DNA from: Fen-178 sp963722575
Lineage (GTDB): Bacteria > Acidobacteriota > Terriglobia > Bryobacterales > Bryobacteraceae
DNA: 64,000 nucleotides
Direction: 5' to 3'
NCBI GenBank assembly: GCA_963722575.1
Contig: CAVRNR010000005.1
Location: 748,289 to 812,288 of the forward strand
The position numbers and the translations under genes are program-made. Below the pieces are notes generated by a model, which had not been told where the DNA came from, made no database searches, and saw nothing but the letters and a program-made list of their open reading frames with translations. Positions 54,573 through 63,546 of this stretch are shown here, one piece after another; position 1 is the first letter of the stretch; each line of letters opens with the position of its first letter.

Positions 54573-54620
54573 ACCTTTTCAATAGGTTACGCGGATTCCT
54601 GAGCGCGATACCAACTCCCA

Positions 54621-55808
54621 TTAGCTCCCAATAACCTTCACCGGCTTCTTTTGACCGGCGGTTTCCTCCGTTTTGCTGGACTTAAGGACCAATTCAACCA
54701 CCCTCCGGTGAGCCTGACGCTTTGTGTCGGTCATGGCTTTGCCGTAGACATTTATTGTGGTCTGGATGCTGGCATGGCGCATCAACTCCTTTTGGACGGT
54801 GAGAGGCGCCCCGGTTTCGTCGAGCCACGACCGGTAGCTGTGCCTGAACGTATGCCAACCGATATCGGAGCCGATCTCGGCGGCTATGCCAGCTTTGCGG
54901 ATGTACCGCTTCTGAATCTCCTCCTGGTGATAGGGTTTGCGGGTCACCGGATTGGCGAACAACCACCCTTCCGGTGTTGAGATCGATCGCTTCTTGTGCT
55001 TCACCAGTGCTTCCACGAGGGCTGGATCCAACGGAACGCTGTCGCGTGAATACTCCGTCTTCACCTCTCCGATCCGCCCGTGCACAATGCTCCGTTGAAC
55101 CAGCAGCGTGAGACCTGAAAAATCAAAGTCCGCCCACTGTAGCGCGACGATCTCGCTGACGCGAAGGCCAAGACATCCAGCAACCAGGACCATCGTCCGG
55201 AATGGCTCCCGGATCAGCGGCAGCAACAATTCGAACTGCTCAGGAGTGAGGACGCGAGGCGTTTTGAGGCGCTTCGTCCCACCCTTCACCCGAACCAGCT
55301 TGATGGGATTCTTGGCCGTCAACTCCCACCTTTCCGCACACTGAAAAATCGTGTGCATCAGGCTTCGAACGTGGCTCTTGGTCTTTGGGGCGAGATCCAA
55401 GTCCTTTAGCCAGTCCTCTACAGCCATCGGTCGTACGGCACTCATCGGGGTGTCCGCCCAACGTGGCCGAATGTAATTCTTGATGTACGACTTGTAGGCA
55501 GACCTGGTTGAATACCGTTCCGGCATTTCTTCCTTCTCATATCGAGCGATCACGGCTCCAAACTCCGCCGTCCCGGCTGCCGCTGCCGGTTGTTCTGCAT
55601 TGAGCCGCAGCAGGATCGCCTGTACCGCAGGAGACTTCCTTGCGGCAGATTCGGTGGGATACTCTTCCAAGGACCCCACCCTGATTGCTCGCCGCTGCCG
55701 TTCGCCCCGGCCGTCAGTTTCGTAGTAGCGAAACTCCCAAACCTCCTTTCCTTTCTTCCGTTCTTTGGTCTCCAGACTTCCATACTGATATCGCGTGCGC
55801 GTGAACAA
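54621..55808 (-). CDS. tyrosine site-specific integrase
   Basis: 395 aa from a TTG with AAGGAAGG upstream. Catalytic residues are Arg216 (GLRVSEIVAL), His319 and Arg322 (HTFRHSYR), His345 (RHASIQTT) and Tyr355. The N-terminal SAM-like DNA-binding region is intact. Its reading direction ends 48 bp from the 3' end of the initiator tRNA, the normal attachment-site arrangement. It is the mobility gene of the island to its right. Confidence 0.93.
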   Translation of the reverse strand: MFTRTRYQYGSLETKERKKGKEVWEFRYYETDGRGERQRRAIRVGSLEEYPTESAARKSPAVQAILLRLNAEQPAAAAGTAEFGAVIARYEKEEMPERYSTRSAYKSYIKNYIRPRWADTPMSAVRPMAVEDWLKDLDLAPKTKSHVRSLMHTIFQCAERWELTAKNPIKLVRVKGGTKRLKTPRVLTPEQFELLLPLIREPFRTMVLVAGCLGLRVSEIVALQWADFDFSGLTLLVQRSIVHGRIGEVKTEYSRDSVPLDPALVEALVKHKKRSISTPEGWLFANPVTRKPYHQEEIQKRYIRKAGIAAEIGSDIGWHTFRHSYRSWLDETGAPLTVQKELMRHASIQTTINVYGKAMTDTKRQAHRRVVELVLKSSKTEETAGQKKPVKVIGS

Positions 55809-55827
55809 CGAGAACCTTCCTTTCGTG

Positions 55828-56082
55828 TTAACGGCACGAGTGGCGTTTTGAGCATACGCCAGATCGAAGCCACTCGTCGAGGGCCGATGCCCGGAACCGC
55901 CAGAGGTCGCCGATTCGGAAAGCCGGCACCGTCCCTTCTCGCGCCATCTTCTGAAGCGTCTTGGGGTGGATTTGGAGCAGGGTGGCCGCCTCTTCGGTGT
56001 TCAAGACGCGTTCAAACGTGATCGCCGGCGACTCGGATTCTCGCGAATCCCATACCGGCTGCAATACAGCTTGATTTCCCAT
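55828..56082 (-). CDS. excisionase-like HTH protein
   Basis: 84 aa with the MerR-like HTH_17 pattern VLNTEEAATLLQIHPKTLQKMAREGTVPAFRIGDLWRFRASALDEWL (about residues 26-72). Small proteins of this kind next to an integrase direct excision. It is transcribed just before the integrase, 19 bp away, likely in one unit. Confidence 0.85.
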   Translation of the reverse strand: MGNQAVLQPVWDSRESESPAITFERVLNTEEAATLLQIHPKTLQKMAREGTVPAFRIGDLWRFRASALDEWLRSGVCSKRHSCR

Positions 56083-56115
56083 TTGTGTTTCCCTTCGCCG
56101 TGGATCTGCTGCCGA

Positions 56116-56406
56116 TCATGCCTTTGCTTCAGACATGGTCCCGTTTCTGTCAGCCGCACATCGAGAACGAATCTGAAAGCGTCGGTCGAGCGCTTCCAGG
56201 CGGTCGAGCGCGTCGAGCAATTCCATGCCTGCCTCGCGCATCGTGCCGCAGGGCCTGGCAAACTGTTCCGCGTGCTTGATTGCGAACTTGATTCGGTCAA
56301 TCGCGACGCGAGCTTGATAGGCCATCTCAAATTCCATCGCCGATGGCCGCGACTGGACGCCGGCTTCGATGGCCTCAACGATTTGGTGCATGATTTCCGA
56401 CCTCAT
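56116..56406 (-). CDS. small helical hypothetical protein
   Basis: 96 aa, starting MRSEIMHQIVEAIEAGVQ, mostly charged and helical (EFEMAYQARVAIDRIKFAIKHAEQFARP, then MELLDALDRLEALDRRFQIR). No family recognised. A longer open frame continues upstream but has poor composition. It sits in the same minus-strand run as the excisionase and integrase genes, so it may be an island regulator. Confidence 0.6.
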   Translation of the reverse strand: MRSEIMHQIVEAIEAGVQSRPSAMEFEMAYQARVAIDRIKFAIKHAEQFARPCGTMREAGMELLDALDRLEALDRRFQIRSRCAADRNGTMSEAKA

Positions 56407-56534
56407 AGACTTTCGCCCACCGGTGGGTGTGTTGGCCCGCCGTAGAGCAATAGTAGGGCAGACCGCGCAACTCTCCAAAAGCGCCGAAGCGATTTGGCGT
56501 CCAACTGGTTCTGGGGTACAACGCAAATGAAAGC

Positions 56535-57506
56535 ATGAACAGGCCATTAACGGGTTTGGAGAGACAGCGCCTGGCGCGGTGCGGGCTTCTGGCGGAACTC
56601 CGTCATCGTCGACTCGTGCGCCCTGGTGGATGGAGCCATTGCGGTGCGCAGTTCGGGACCGAACCGACTTCGTTGGCGCTACTGGCCCTGTACTCGTCCC
56701 CGTCCGGCTCGACGGTGACGAGAGAGGAACTGGAGCCATTGCTCGCGTGCCGACGGCCGAATGGGCTTTGGCCGGCGGTCGGCGTTGGGGCGGCGGGCGT
56801 GAATTTCTGGGCGACCGCAATGGCGGTCAACACGCTCATGACTCTGGGGGCCACTCCGGAGACATTCGGTGCTTCGCTTGACGCTCTGGTTCATTGCCGG
56901 CCACTGGAGGCTTCGTGGCTTGTCCGTTTGAAATTTCGGCTCTCAGACCGGCAAGTTCGGTTCGACCCGAAAAAGTATGGTTGGCCGTGGGTCCCCGACA
57001 CGGTGAGTTGGGTGGTGCCGACATCGATGGCGCTCATCACTCTAGGACGCGCAAAGAGACAGGGACTGATCCGCGGCAGCGAATTCGAGAAAAGGCTGCG
57101 CCTCGGAGCGGAGATGCTCCTCGATCGGGCGTGCCCGGAAGGCGGCTGGAACGCAGGCAACGCTGTCGTCTACGGCGTTCCTTTGCGCCCTCACATTGAT
57201 GCCACAGCTCTCGCATTGGCTGCGCTCCGGTTCCACTATCACCTGCCGATCGTGCGCAACTCCCTGACCTGGATGTTGAATCGCATCGATTGCCCTTCGG
57301 CGTACAGTCTGGCATGGGTGATCCTTGCCGCTGCCGCGTACAAGGACGTGAGATCGGACGTTTCGCCGGCGCTCGATATGGCGCGCGACCGTCTCGCCAC
57401 ACTGGTCGAAGATCCCAGGGCCGTCGAGGATACATCCACAGTCGCGTTGGCCGCACTCGCCCTGGGACCGGAAAACACGAACAACCCATTCGAGGTAGAA
57501 GTGTGA
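56535..57506 (+). CDS. alpha/alpha-toroid (prenyltransferase/cyclase-like) protein
   Basis: 323 aa. Repeated helical pairs with conserved small and aromatic residues, such as TSLALLALY, GLWPAV, NFWATAMAVNTLMTLG, SWVVPTSMALITLG, CPEGGWNAGNAV and IDATALALAAL, match the toroid fold of terpenoid cyclases and protein prenyltransferases. The catalytic DxDD of squalene-hopene cyclases is not seen, so catalysis is uncertain. Its stop overlaps the next gene's GTG start (GTGA), so both are made together. Confidence 0.7.
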   Translation: MNRPLTGLERQRLARCGLLAELRHRRLVRPGGWSHCGAQFGTEPTSLALLALYSSPSGSTVTREELEPLLACRRPNGLWPAVGVGAAGVNFWATAMAVNTLMTLGATPETFGASLDALVHCRPLEASWLVRLKFRLSDRQVRFDPKKYGWPWVPDTVSWVVPTSMALITLGRAKRQGLIRGSEFEKRLRLGAEMLLDRACPEGGWNAGNAVVYGVPLRPHIDATALALAALRFHYHLPIVRNSLTWMLNRIDCPSAYSLAWVILAAAAYKDVRSDVSPALDMARDRLATLVEDPRAVEDTSTVALAALALGPENTNNPFEVEV

Positions 57507-58486
57507 GCCCCCTCACGAGCCGACGGGTCTTCGGTGGCGCCCTCCTCGCCGGGACGGGCGCCCTGGCTGTCCGGCAACTGTGTTCCACTGGTTTCCTTCG
57601 GGACCGCCGCAGACGTCGATCCCGCGTTGCGATTCTTCATGAGGATTCCTACGACGGCCCGCTGGACCGCACGCTGATCGAAGGCCTCCGTTTGTTCGAT
57701 CTGAACCTTCGCGGCAAGACCGTACTGCTGAAGCCGAACCTGGTGGAGTACATCCCAGGCGCTGAAGTGAACACGAACCCTCGGCTGGTGGGAGCCGCGG
57801 CGAGCGCTTTCCTCGCCCTGGGAGCGAAAACCGTCCTCGTCGGTGAAGGACCGGGCCACCAGCGGGATACGGTGCTCGTTCTCGCCGAGGGCGGATTGGA
57901 AGCGGAACTTCGCGAGAGGCGCATCCGGTTCGTGGATTTGAACCGCGACGAGATCCGGAAAGTGCCGCTGGAAACTCCCTTCACCGGCCTCGATTGCCTG
58001 TGGCTCCCACGTACGGTCTTGACGAGCGACTTCGTCGTTTCCATGCCCAAGTTGAAGACGCACCACTGGGCGGGGGTCACCCTGAGCATGAAGAACCTGT
58101 TCGGCGTGATGCCGGGCGTTGCCTATGGCTGGCCGAAAAACCTGCTGCACTGGAAAGGCATCGATCGAAGCATCCTCGATATCAATGCCGCGGTTCCGGC
58201 GCATTTCGTCATTGCCGACGGGATCATTGGCATGGAAGGCAACGGGCCGCTGCATGGCGCTCCGCGTAATCTCGGGCGGATCGTGTTGGCCGACGATCCC
58301 GTCGCCGCCGATTTCGTATGCAGCCGCCTGATGGGTCTCAACCCGCTGCGCGTGAACTACCTGGCTCAAGCCGCTGAGTTCCTCGGCAACGGAACGCCTG
58401 AGCGCATCGTGCAGTTGGGAGAAATGCTGCCAGCCACTGTGCAGCCCTTCGCAGTGCTGCCAGCGTTTGCTCACCTGCGCCTTTAG
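57503..58486 (+). CDS. DUF362 family protein with twin-arginine leader, second copy
   Basis: 327 aa from a GTG overlapping the toroid gene stop. The leader SPLTSRRVFGGALLAGTGALA fits Tat export. The DUF362 hallmark is LKTHHWAGVTLSMKNLFGV, with LLKPNLVEY earlier and the basic GNGPLHGA region later. Strongly related in plan to 6294-7274 but on the island. Paired with a toroid protein it may process or carry a lipid-like partner, which is speculation. Confidence 0.85.
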   Translation: MSPLTSRRVFGGALLAGTGALAVRQLCSTGFLRDRRRRRSRVAILHEDSYDGPLDRTLIEGLRLFDLNLRGKTVLLKPNLVEYIPGAEVNTNPRLVGAAASAFLALGAKTVLVGEGPGHQRDTVLVLAEGGLEAELRERRIRFVDLNRDEIRKVPLETPFTGLDCLWLPRTVLTSDFVVSMPKLKTHHWAGVTLSMKNLFGVMPGVAYGWPKNLLHWKGIDRSILDINAAVPAHFVIADGIIGMEGNGPLHGAPRNLGRIVLADDPVAADFVCSRLMGLNPLRVNYLAQAAEFLGNGTPERIVQLGEMLPATVQPFAVLPAFAHLRL

Positions 58487-58498
58487 ACTCGGCTGCTT

Positions 58499-58588
58499 GA
58501 AATTCCGAGAATCTTTGCCTTCGCCTTTTCGACTAGCAGACCGGGGAGCACGACGCGGGATGGCCGCCGCTGGAAATTCCGAGAATCT
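58499..58588 (+). repeat. direct repeat of a 16-mer, 74 bp apart
   Basis: GAAATTCCGAGAATCT occurs at 58499-58514 and again at 58573-58588. Around the second copy the word continues as CGGCC. The region between is C/G-rich with no gene. The origin is unclear; perhaps a scar of a past insertion. Confidence 0.75.
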
Positions 58589-58819
58589 CGGCCCTCTTCG
58601 TGGGTCCTTGCAGTGAGCCTGGACCTTACTGCGAATAATCCTACGCAACTTCCCAGATCGGGGTTGGGCGTGCCCTGGCAGATGTCCGGGGGCGTTTCCC
58701 GTCAACATGACGTTTGACCATCCAACTTCCGGTTAAGCGCGTGATTCGGACTGAGCACTGCATCGGTTGCGAATCGTGCTTTCTAGATCCCTGTACAATC
58801 ACGTGAGGGTTGGACGATC
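58589..58819. other. intergenic, nothing recognised
   Basis: Follows the second DUF362 gene and the 16-mer repeat. Mixed composition, no credible gene, RNA or hairpin family member. It may hold the promoter of the following short gene. Confidence 0.45.
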
Positions 58820-59122
58820 TTGCTGTCTCTTGATCCCTCTATTCCCCTGGCTGAATCTCTTCGTCGACGGTCCGGCGTAGAGGTGCGAGGGGATCTTATT
58901 GGCACAGTGCCATACATCGTCGTGGATGATCATCGGTGGATGTTGCCGGCAATGTGGGCCGCTAATCGCACCACTTCGGAGCCCGCGGCGCCAGCGCTCG
59001 TTCTGTTGGATCAGCACGCCGAATTGTCTTCCTGGGATGCAACCTCCGACGCGCATATGGAGCTGCAGGCTGCGACCAGAGTTGATGGCATTCTAGAGGC
59101 CAGCATTTCTCTAAGGCCTTAG
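58820..59122 (+). CDS. short protein with arginase/UPF0489-like segment, possibly truncated
   Basis: 100 aa. VPYIVVDDHRWMLPAMWAANR and ALVLLDQHAELSSWDA place a VxDDH and LDQH motif where arginase-like or UPF0489-like enzymes have metal ligands. Those proteins are two to three times longer, so this could be a 5' fragment. The similarity is from motif shape only. No ribosome binding site evident. Confidence 0.45.
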   Translation: MLSLDPSIPLAESLRRRSGVEVRGDLIGTVPYIVVDDHRWMLPAMWAANRTTSEPAAPALVLLDQHAELSSWDATSDAHMELQAATRVDGILEASISLRP

Positions 59123-59177
59123 ATTCCCACAACTCTTCAGATAGAGGCGCGTGCAACCCCTAGCGTAATTCGCCCGC

Positions 59178-59771
59178 CTACTTCGTGTCGTCAACGCCAA
59201 ACAGGTACGTTATTCCGCTTGCAGTGCGGAATGCATATTCCCCCGGGGGAAGGGGCGTCGCCGGGACAATCTTTACTGAGTTGGTGCCGTACTTGCTGAA
59301 GTTAACATCAAGTCCGTTTGAGTTGGGCGCTGAGGATTTGAGTCCCCCCGCCAGCCCGCCTACCTTTTGCACAAGCAGTCGTCGGGCTCCCTTCTGTTGT
59401 TGAAGGGGGGACAGGAGGATGACCGCGGCCGGGTTTTCTCCCGGGCCAAGACGGACAACGAACTCCGTCGTTGTCGATCGAGTTGAGGATGCGGGTCCTT
59501 GGTAGACGAACGCCATGGTTCCGCCACCAAAGCCCAGAGCTTTGACCTTTGTGTCCACTTGCGGGCGCTGGCTCTCGAGGGGCACGAGTTTGCCACCAGA
59601 GAGGAGGTAGACTGCGCCACTCCACTCCGGTTCGGGAGGCGTGGGTGGCAGCGTCGTAGAGTCGGCGGTGACAGTCTTGGGTGACTTGTCCGGATTAGGA
59701 TTAGCGTTTTGAGCGCTGGCAATGAAGCTGAGGCCCAAGCAGATCGCTGCGAGAGCGAATACGTTTTTCAT
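59178..59771 (-). CDS. secreted hypothetical protein
   Basis: 197 aa from an ATG with AGGAG upstream. Signal peptide NVFALAAICLGLSFIASAQ. A Pro/Thr-rich segment follows, then a beta-rich domain (GAVYLLSGGKLVPLESQ, FVVRLGPGENPAAVILLSP, LPPGEYAFRTASGITYLFGVDD). No family recognised. Longer reading in the same frame upstream is contributed by the IS remnant. Composition is AT-richer than the core genome. Confidence 0.65.
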   Translation of the reverse strand: MKNVFALAAICLGLSFIASAQNANPNPDKSPKTVTADSTTLPPTPPEPEWSGAVYLLSGGKLVPLESQRPQVDTKVKALGFGGGTMAFVYQGPASSTRSTTTEFVVRLGPGENPAAVILLSPLQQQKGARRLLVQKVGGLAGGLKSSAPNSNGLDVNFSKYGTNSVKIVPATPLPPGEYAFRTASGITYLFGVDDTK

Positions 59772-59896
59772 ATCGACTCCTCTGACCTCCGCGTGCGCAT
59801 TCCGATGATGTCGATCAGATCGGAGCGAAGCGACGCAGGGCTCTCTCAGTTTGAAACACTGATCGACATCCGTCAAGAGTTTTCCTTGCCTTCTTT

Positions 59897-60419
59897 GTCT
59901 TGAGGGCCAGGAGATGTCCGCCAGGGGCGCTGCGGCACCATGACCCACGACTACAAGCGCAACGGCACGACCACCCTGTTCGCCGCGCTGAACGTGCTGG
60001 ATGGAACGGTCATCGGGGAATGCATGCCTCGCCATCGGCATCAGGAGTTTCTGCGCTTTCTGCGCCGGCTCGACCGCGAGATCCCCGCCGGCTTGGATCT
60101 GCACCTGATCATTGATAACTACGGCACGTACAAGCACGAGAAGGTCCAGACCTGGCTCGCGCACCAGCGCCGATTTCACCTTCACTTCACACCCACCAGT
60201 TCCTCCTGGCTCAACCTGGTGGAGCGCTGGTTCCGGGAGATCACCGAGAAGAGGATTCGCCGAGGCAGTTTCGGCGGCGTGCGGGAGTTGAGGATGGCTA
60301 TCGAAGAGTATCTCCGGCAGAACAATGCGCAACCAAAACCTTTCGTCTGGACTGCCAGTGTCGAAAAGATCCTGGTGAAGGTTCAACGTTGTAAAGCTAT
60401 TTTAGAGACACTACACTAG
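59897..60419 (+). mobile_element. IS630-family remnant, 3' half
   Basis: A truncated IS630-type element. The transposase frame opens at 59897 after a stop codon and holds only the C-terminal half. The 3' end is intact and closes with CACTACACTAG (60409-60419), the inverted form of CTAGTGTAGTG. The left part is missing. Confidence 0.85.
59940..60419 (+). pseudogene. truncated IS630-family transposase
   Basis: 159 codons from MTHDYKRNGTTTLFAAL, the C-terminal half of the DDE transposase. It retains the second Asp (IIDNYGTYKHEKV) and the Glu (SWLNLVERWFREI). The frame reads on upstream to give GRCGT before this Met, so the missing part is internal to the element. The first catalytic Asp is lost. 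Non-functional. Confidence 0.9.
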
Positions 60420-60420
60420 A

Positions 60421-60639
60421 CTAGATCGTTGCCAAAAGGGGGGCAATCATGGATGCGACACAATAGTGCATGGCGGCAACTGGCTCAGTGCGGCTGTGAA
60501 CCTCAGGTGGGTAGGTCAGGTGGTAAACATCGGATTGGAATCCCCCAACCGTACGACCAAACCTCCCGGGATCGTGGAGTGTGGACGGATCGACCGTAGC
60601 CTCTTCCGGCGCGATGCGCACTGGTTGCACTCGAATCAT
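60421..60639 (-). pseudogene. possible gene fragment cut by the IS630 end
   Basis: 72 codons (MIRVQPVRIAPEEATVDPS, RTVGGFQSDVYHLTYPPEV, AAMHYCVASMIAPLLA) with protein-like composition. Its stop codon is formed at the junction with the IS630 end, suggesting that the original 3' part lay further left. No family recognised. May not be a gene at all. Confidence 0.35.
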
Positions 60640-61227
60640 CGGGAGGCTCACGCCGCCATTGGTTGAATCATATCGACGAGGGATGGCAAAGGGCAAGTGT
60701 TTCCGTGAGACCTACAGATTCTGAATACAGAAGGCTGCGTTCGTACTGATTGCGATGGAGACTGAAATGTTTGTAGGATACGGCCCTCCGCGTCAGCGAA
60801 GAAAGGCGGAGTCCCTATTGGCTGATTTCTGGGACATTTTCTACGGCGGCTATGATGCCGTGCCTCAGTTGCGTAGTCTGGCATAGTGCGTGGTAATCGC
60901 CAGAGCCGCTCTGTCGGCGGCGCAGGTTTGGGCGCACCGACGAAGGCCCTTTGCAGCAGCATGACGGAATAAGCTGGTCTGGGCGGTTTACGTGGCGTTC
61001 GCAGATTTGGCCGCACGTCCGATCCGCATGAATTATCGCCGATCAGGAACCAGGATGCCGCCCAGTGTCATGGCGGCTGATTGATTCGGACGCAGAAACC
61101 TCGGGTCCGGCAGACGCAACGTGGAACGTAGAATCTGCGCCACAGCGGAGTAAGCCGGCTCTGATGAAAAGGCGAAGACCTGCGGGGCGAGCGTCCGCGG
61201 ACCGCCCCGGCCGGCGCGAATCGGAGG
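60640..61227. other. island DNA without a credible gene
   Basis: About 590 bp of mixed composition. Short frames on both strands have no recognisable product, and no hairpin family, tRNA or clear promoter is seen. It may be degraded DNA between the IS remnant and the DUF4062 gene. Confidence 0.5.
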
Positions 61228-62178
61228 TTACCTACTGGGTCGTACGAGTAAGATCTGCCCTGCCGACGTGATGTACTTGCCATCCTCGTCATAGAAGACC
61301 GAGCGTCCCTCGGCCAGGCGTGCAGGGATATTCCCTGGGAGGGACCAACCGCAGCGAGCGGCTATCTGTGGCAGCACTCCGGGATCGCTTCGAGCGCGTT
61401 CTTTGCCGAAGCCGAGCCCGGCCGTGTCGCCCGGCAATGGCCTTTCCGGGAAGAACCTCCATACCTCGGGTGCGGTGATCCACTGGAGGCGTCCATTCAG
61501 GATCAGCGTGGGCGCCTCGTTGGTTCCGCCGGCCAGCAGATCTTCGATCCGTTGGGCTGGCACGGTCAGGGTCTGGCGGTTGGAATCCTTCTCCAGTGTA
61601 ACTACACCAGATTCGACGGACTTCACGTGGAAGGAGTTGTATTGGCAGTCCGGTATCATCGGGAGAATCCTGACCGGAGTGTAGTTCCGAGCATACCCTC
61701 GCAGTTGCGCGGCCCGGTCTCCAGGGCCGATTGATTGCTCGGCATCCCCTCGAATCAGCGTCAACAGATGCACACCGAGCGACCGCCGGAGTTTCTCCCG
61801 AAGTTCGGTCGCGTTTACGAACGTGTCGTACTTGACGTTCGCGGAATGGAGCAATTGGTCTGCTTCCGGTTCCCGCGATGGCACGTCCTTCGCAAATACC
61901 AGCATCGGTTTGCCATGGTCGCGGGCGGTATCGAACTCGGCCTTCACAGGGGGCGTGAGGCGGGCGCCGATCAGGAGCACAAATAGGTCGCTGCTCTTGA
62001 CGCCATTGATGTAGTAATCAAGCAGCGGCTTTGGGGATGCCGGCTCGACCTCGAACGCCCACGGAGTCGTGATGGGGCCGAAGTGATCGACGGCTCCACG
62101 CGCAGCTTCGCGTTCGGCGAGCAAGTCGTCCGTCGCGCGGTTCATTATCGATGAGATGAATACGCGGTATGGCTCCAT
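61228..62178 (-). CDS. DUF4062 (TIR-like) domain protein
   Basis: 316 aa. The N-terminal 130 residues have the DUF4062 pattern YRVFISSIMNRATDDLLAERE, GPITTPWAFE, YYINGVKSSDLFVLLIGARLTPPVKAEFDTA and KPMLVFAKD. This is a TIR-like Rossmann fold found in signalling and conflict proteins. The C-terminal half (VRILPMIPDCQYNSFHVKSVE to the end) has no family I recognise. It lies 11 bp downstream of the AcrVA2-like gene on the same strand, so they probably share a transcript. Confidence 0.75.
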   Translation of the reverse strand: MEPYRVFISSIMNRATDDLLAEREAARGAVDHFGPITTPWAFEVEPASPKPLLDYYINGVKSSDLFVLLIGARLTPPVKAEFDTARDHGKPMLVFAKDVPSREPEADQLLHSANVKYDTFVNATELREKLRRSLGVHLLTLIRGDAEQSIGPGDRAAQLRGYARNYTPVRILPMIPDCQYNSFHVKSVESGVVTLEKDSNRQTLTVPAQRIEDLLAGGTNEAPTLILNGRLQWITAPEVWRFFPERPLPGDTAGLGFGKERARSDPGVLPQIAARCGWSLPGNIPARLAEGRSVFYDEDGKYITSAGQILLVRPSR

Positions 62179-62189
62179 GCGCAGTGATC

Positions 62190-63407
62190 TTAGTCTACCG
62201 CCCTGATAGTCGGGACTAGGTTCTCCGGGTCTTCGACGTTCACCGGGATCGGCGGAAGCCACTTCACCACGAGCAGGCGGCTCGGAGATGCCTTGGGGCC
62301 AGTCCAAAACGCGTGCCAGTGGGCGGCACGAATGTGCGGCCGGGGCGAAGCGTGGTGCGATCTCTCCCCGTCCTGGCGCTCCGCGTCCTGCTCGCCGTGG
62401 GTGTCCAGCGCTCTCCGCAGTGCCGGCCCCAGTCGGCAGCCGACCTCCCAAACCGTAACTGCGCCCGCGGGGTAGGTCTTCGGCCCGGCCGCAGTCTTAA
62501 TCGGCTCTGGGTTTGCCGGTCGATCTCTTCGTTGGGACTTGTCACGCAGATCGCTGTTGACCGAGCAAATGTACAGGACGAGCGAGATATAGGGGGCCAT
62601 CTCCTTTACCGTTTTGGCACCAACATCTCGCGATACATCCCCGAACCAATCTTCGACTTCGCTCTTCGTAACCGCTCCGGGTGCGGTTTCGGCCAGGATC
62701 TGCTCAACCCGTGTCTTCCGATTGGCCTCCAAGCGCCGCTGGACGGACTCGATGATCGTCCCACCGGCCAGAGGGAGAGGCCTCAGCGCCTTCAGGAAGC
62801 CCCCCTCCAGGTCCAGTATGAAATGTAGATTGCCCTCGCCCTCTTCGCCATCCGAATCCCGATAAACGAACAAGCCGTACATGGATCGCAGGCTGTCGTG
62901 GGAAGCAGAAAGGTCGTCCGGAATTTCAATGTATAGGCACCACTCAGGCAGGCGCCGGAAAACGTCGACCGGGATTTCGCCTTCTATCAACGTCTTGAAG
63001 AGTTCGCAGAAAAGGGTTGCATCGAAGCGGTAGATCCCTTGCGTCATTCGCCAGGCAGCCAGCGCCGCGACCGCCTCGGATTCGAGCTCGTGCGCGACCT
63101 TGACGTGATCAACGTCGTCTTTCCGATCCGGCACGAGTGCCACGGCCGCCATGCCGCGGGGGAAGTAACACCAGTCCGGCCAGTCTGGAAACCGCCTTCC
63201 TCGATTGGTCGGGGCGAGCAGGGCCGCACCCCGCATCGAGCGCATATCCGCGATCCTGCTCCACAATCCGGGGTGCCGATCGACCATGCAGGTCATGTAC
63301 TGTATGGGGCGGGGAACACCTTTTCTGTCGACGGAAAACTGCGGGCCGCCCTGGCCGATCATGCGTTTGACCGCTGACCCGATGGGATCGTCCGCGCTGG
63401 TCTGCAC
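62190..63407 (-). CDS. AcrVA2-like protein
   Basis: 405 aa from a GTG start. The C-terminus shows LYICSVNSDLRDKSQRRDRPANPEP, then TVWEVGCRLGPALRRAL, RPHIRAAHWHAFWTGP and LPPIPVNVEDPENLVPTIR. This run is characteristic, as far as I recall it, of the AcrVA2-related family that is widespread on plasmids and islands. The founding member lowers Cas12a mRNA, but distant homologues occur without Cas12a, so anti-CRISPR action here is not implied. No CRISPR locus is in the window. Confidence 0.55.
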   Translation of the reverse strand: MQTSADDPIGSAVKRMIGQGGPQFSVDRKGVPRPIQYMTCMVDRHPGLWSRIADMRSMRGAALLAPTNRGRRFPDWPDWCYFPRGMAAVALVPDRKDDVDHVKVAHELESEAVAALAAWRMTQGIYRFDATLFCELFKTLIEGEIPVDVFRRLPEWCLYIEIPDDLSASHDSLRSMYGLFVYRDSDGEEGEGNLHFILDLEGGFLKALRPLPLAGGTIIESVQRRLEANRKTRVEQILAETAPGAVTKSEVEDWFGDVSRDVGAKTVKEMAPYISLVLYICSVNSDLRDKSQRRDRPANPEPIKTAAGPKTYPAGAVTVWEVGCRLGPALRRALDTHGEQDAERQDGERSHHASPRPHIRAAHWHAFWTGPKASPSRLLVVKWLPPIPVNVEDPENLVPTIRAVD

Positions 63408-63546
63408 CGCCTTTCATTGTAGCGCCCGGCGCGGCGTGCCCGACGGCGAGACCGAGCCTTCGCGCCTCGTAACCCAGTATTGATCATGGGAGGTTGGTCG
63501 CCAATCCGGAAGCAATCCACATGAGCGATATGTCGCCTTCCTGGAC

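Noticed and set aside
58499..58588. CRISPR array or attachment-site pair
   Set aside because: Only two copies of a 16-mer, no leader or cas genes, and no match to the tRNA end.
60466..60666. 66-codon plus-strand gene after the IS630 remnant
   Set aside because: No ribosome binding site or family; the opposite frame is more protein-like.
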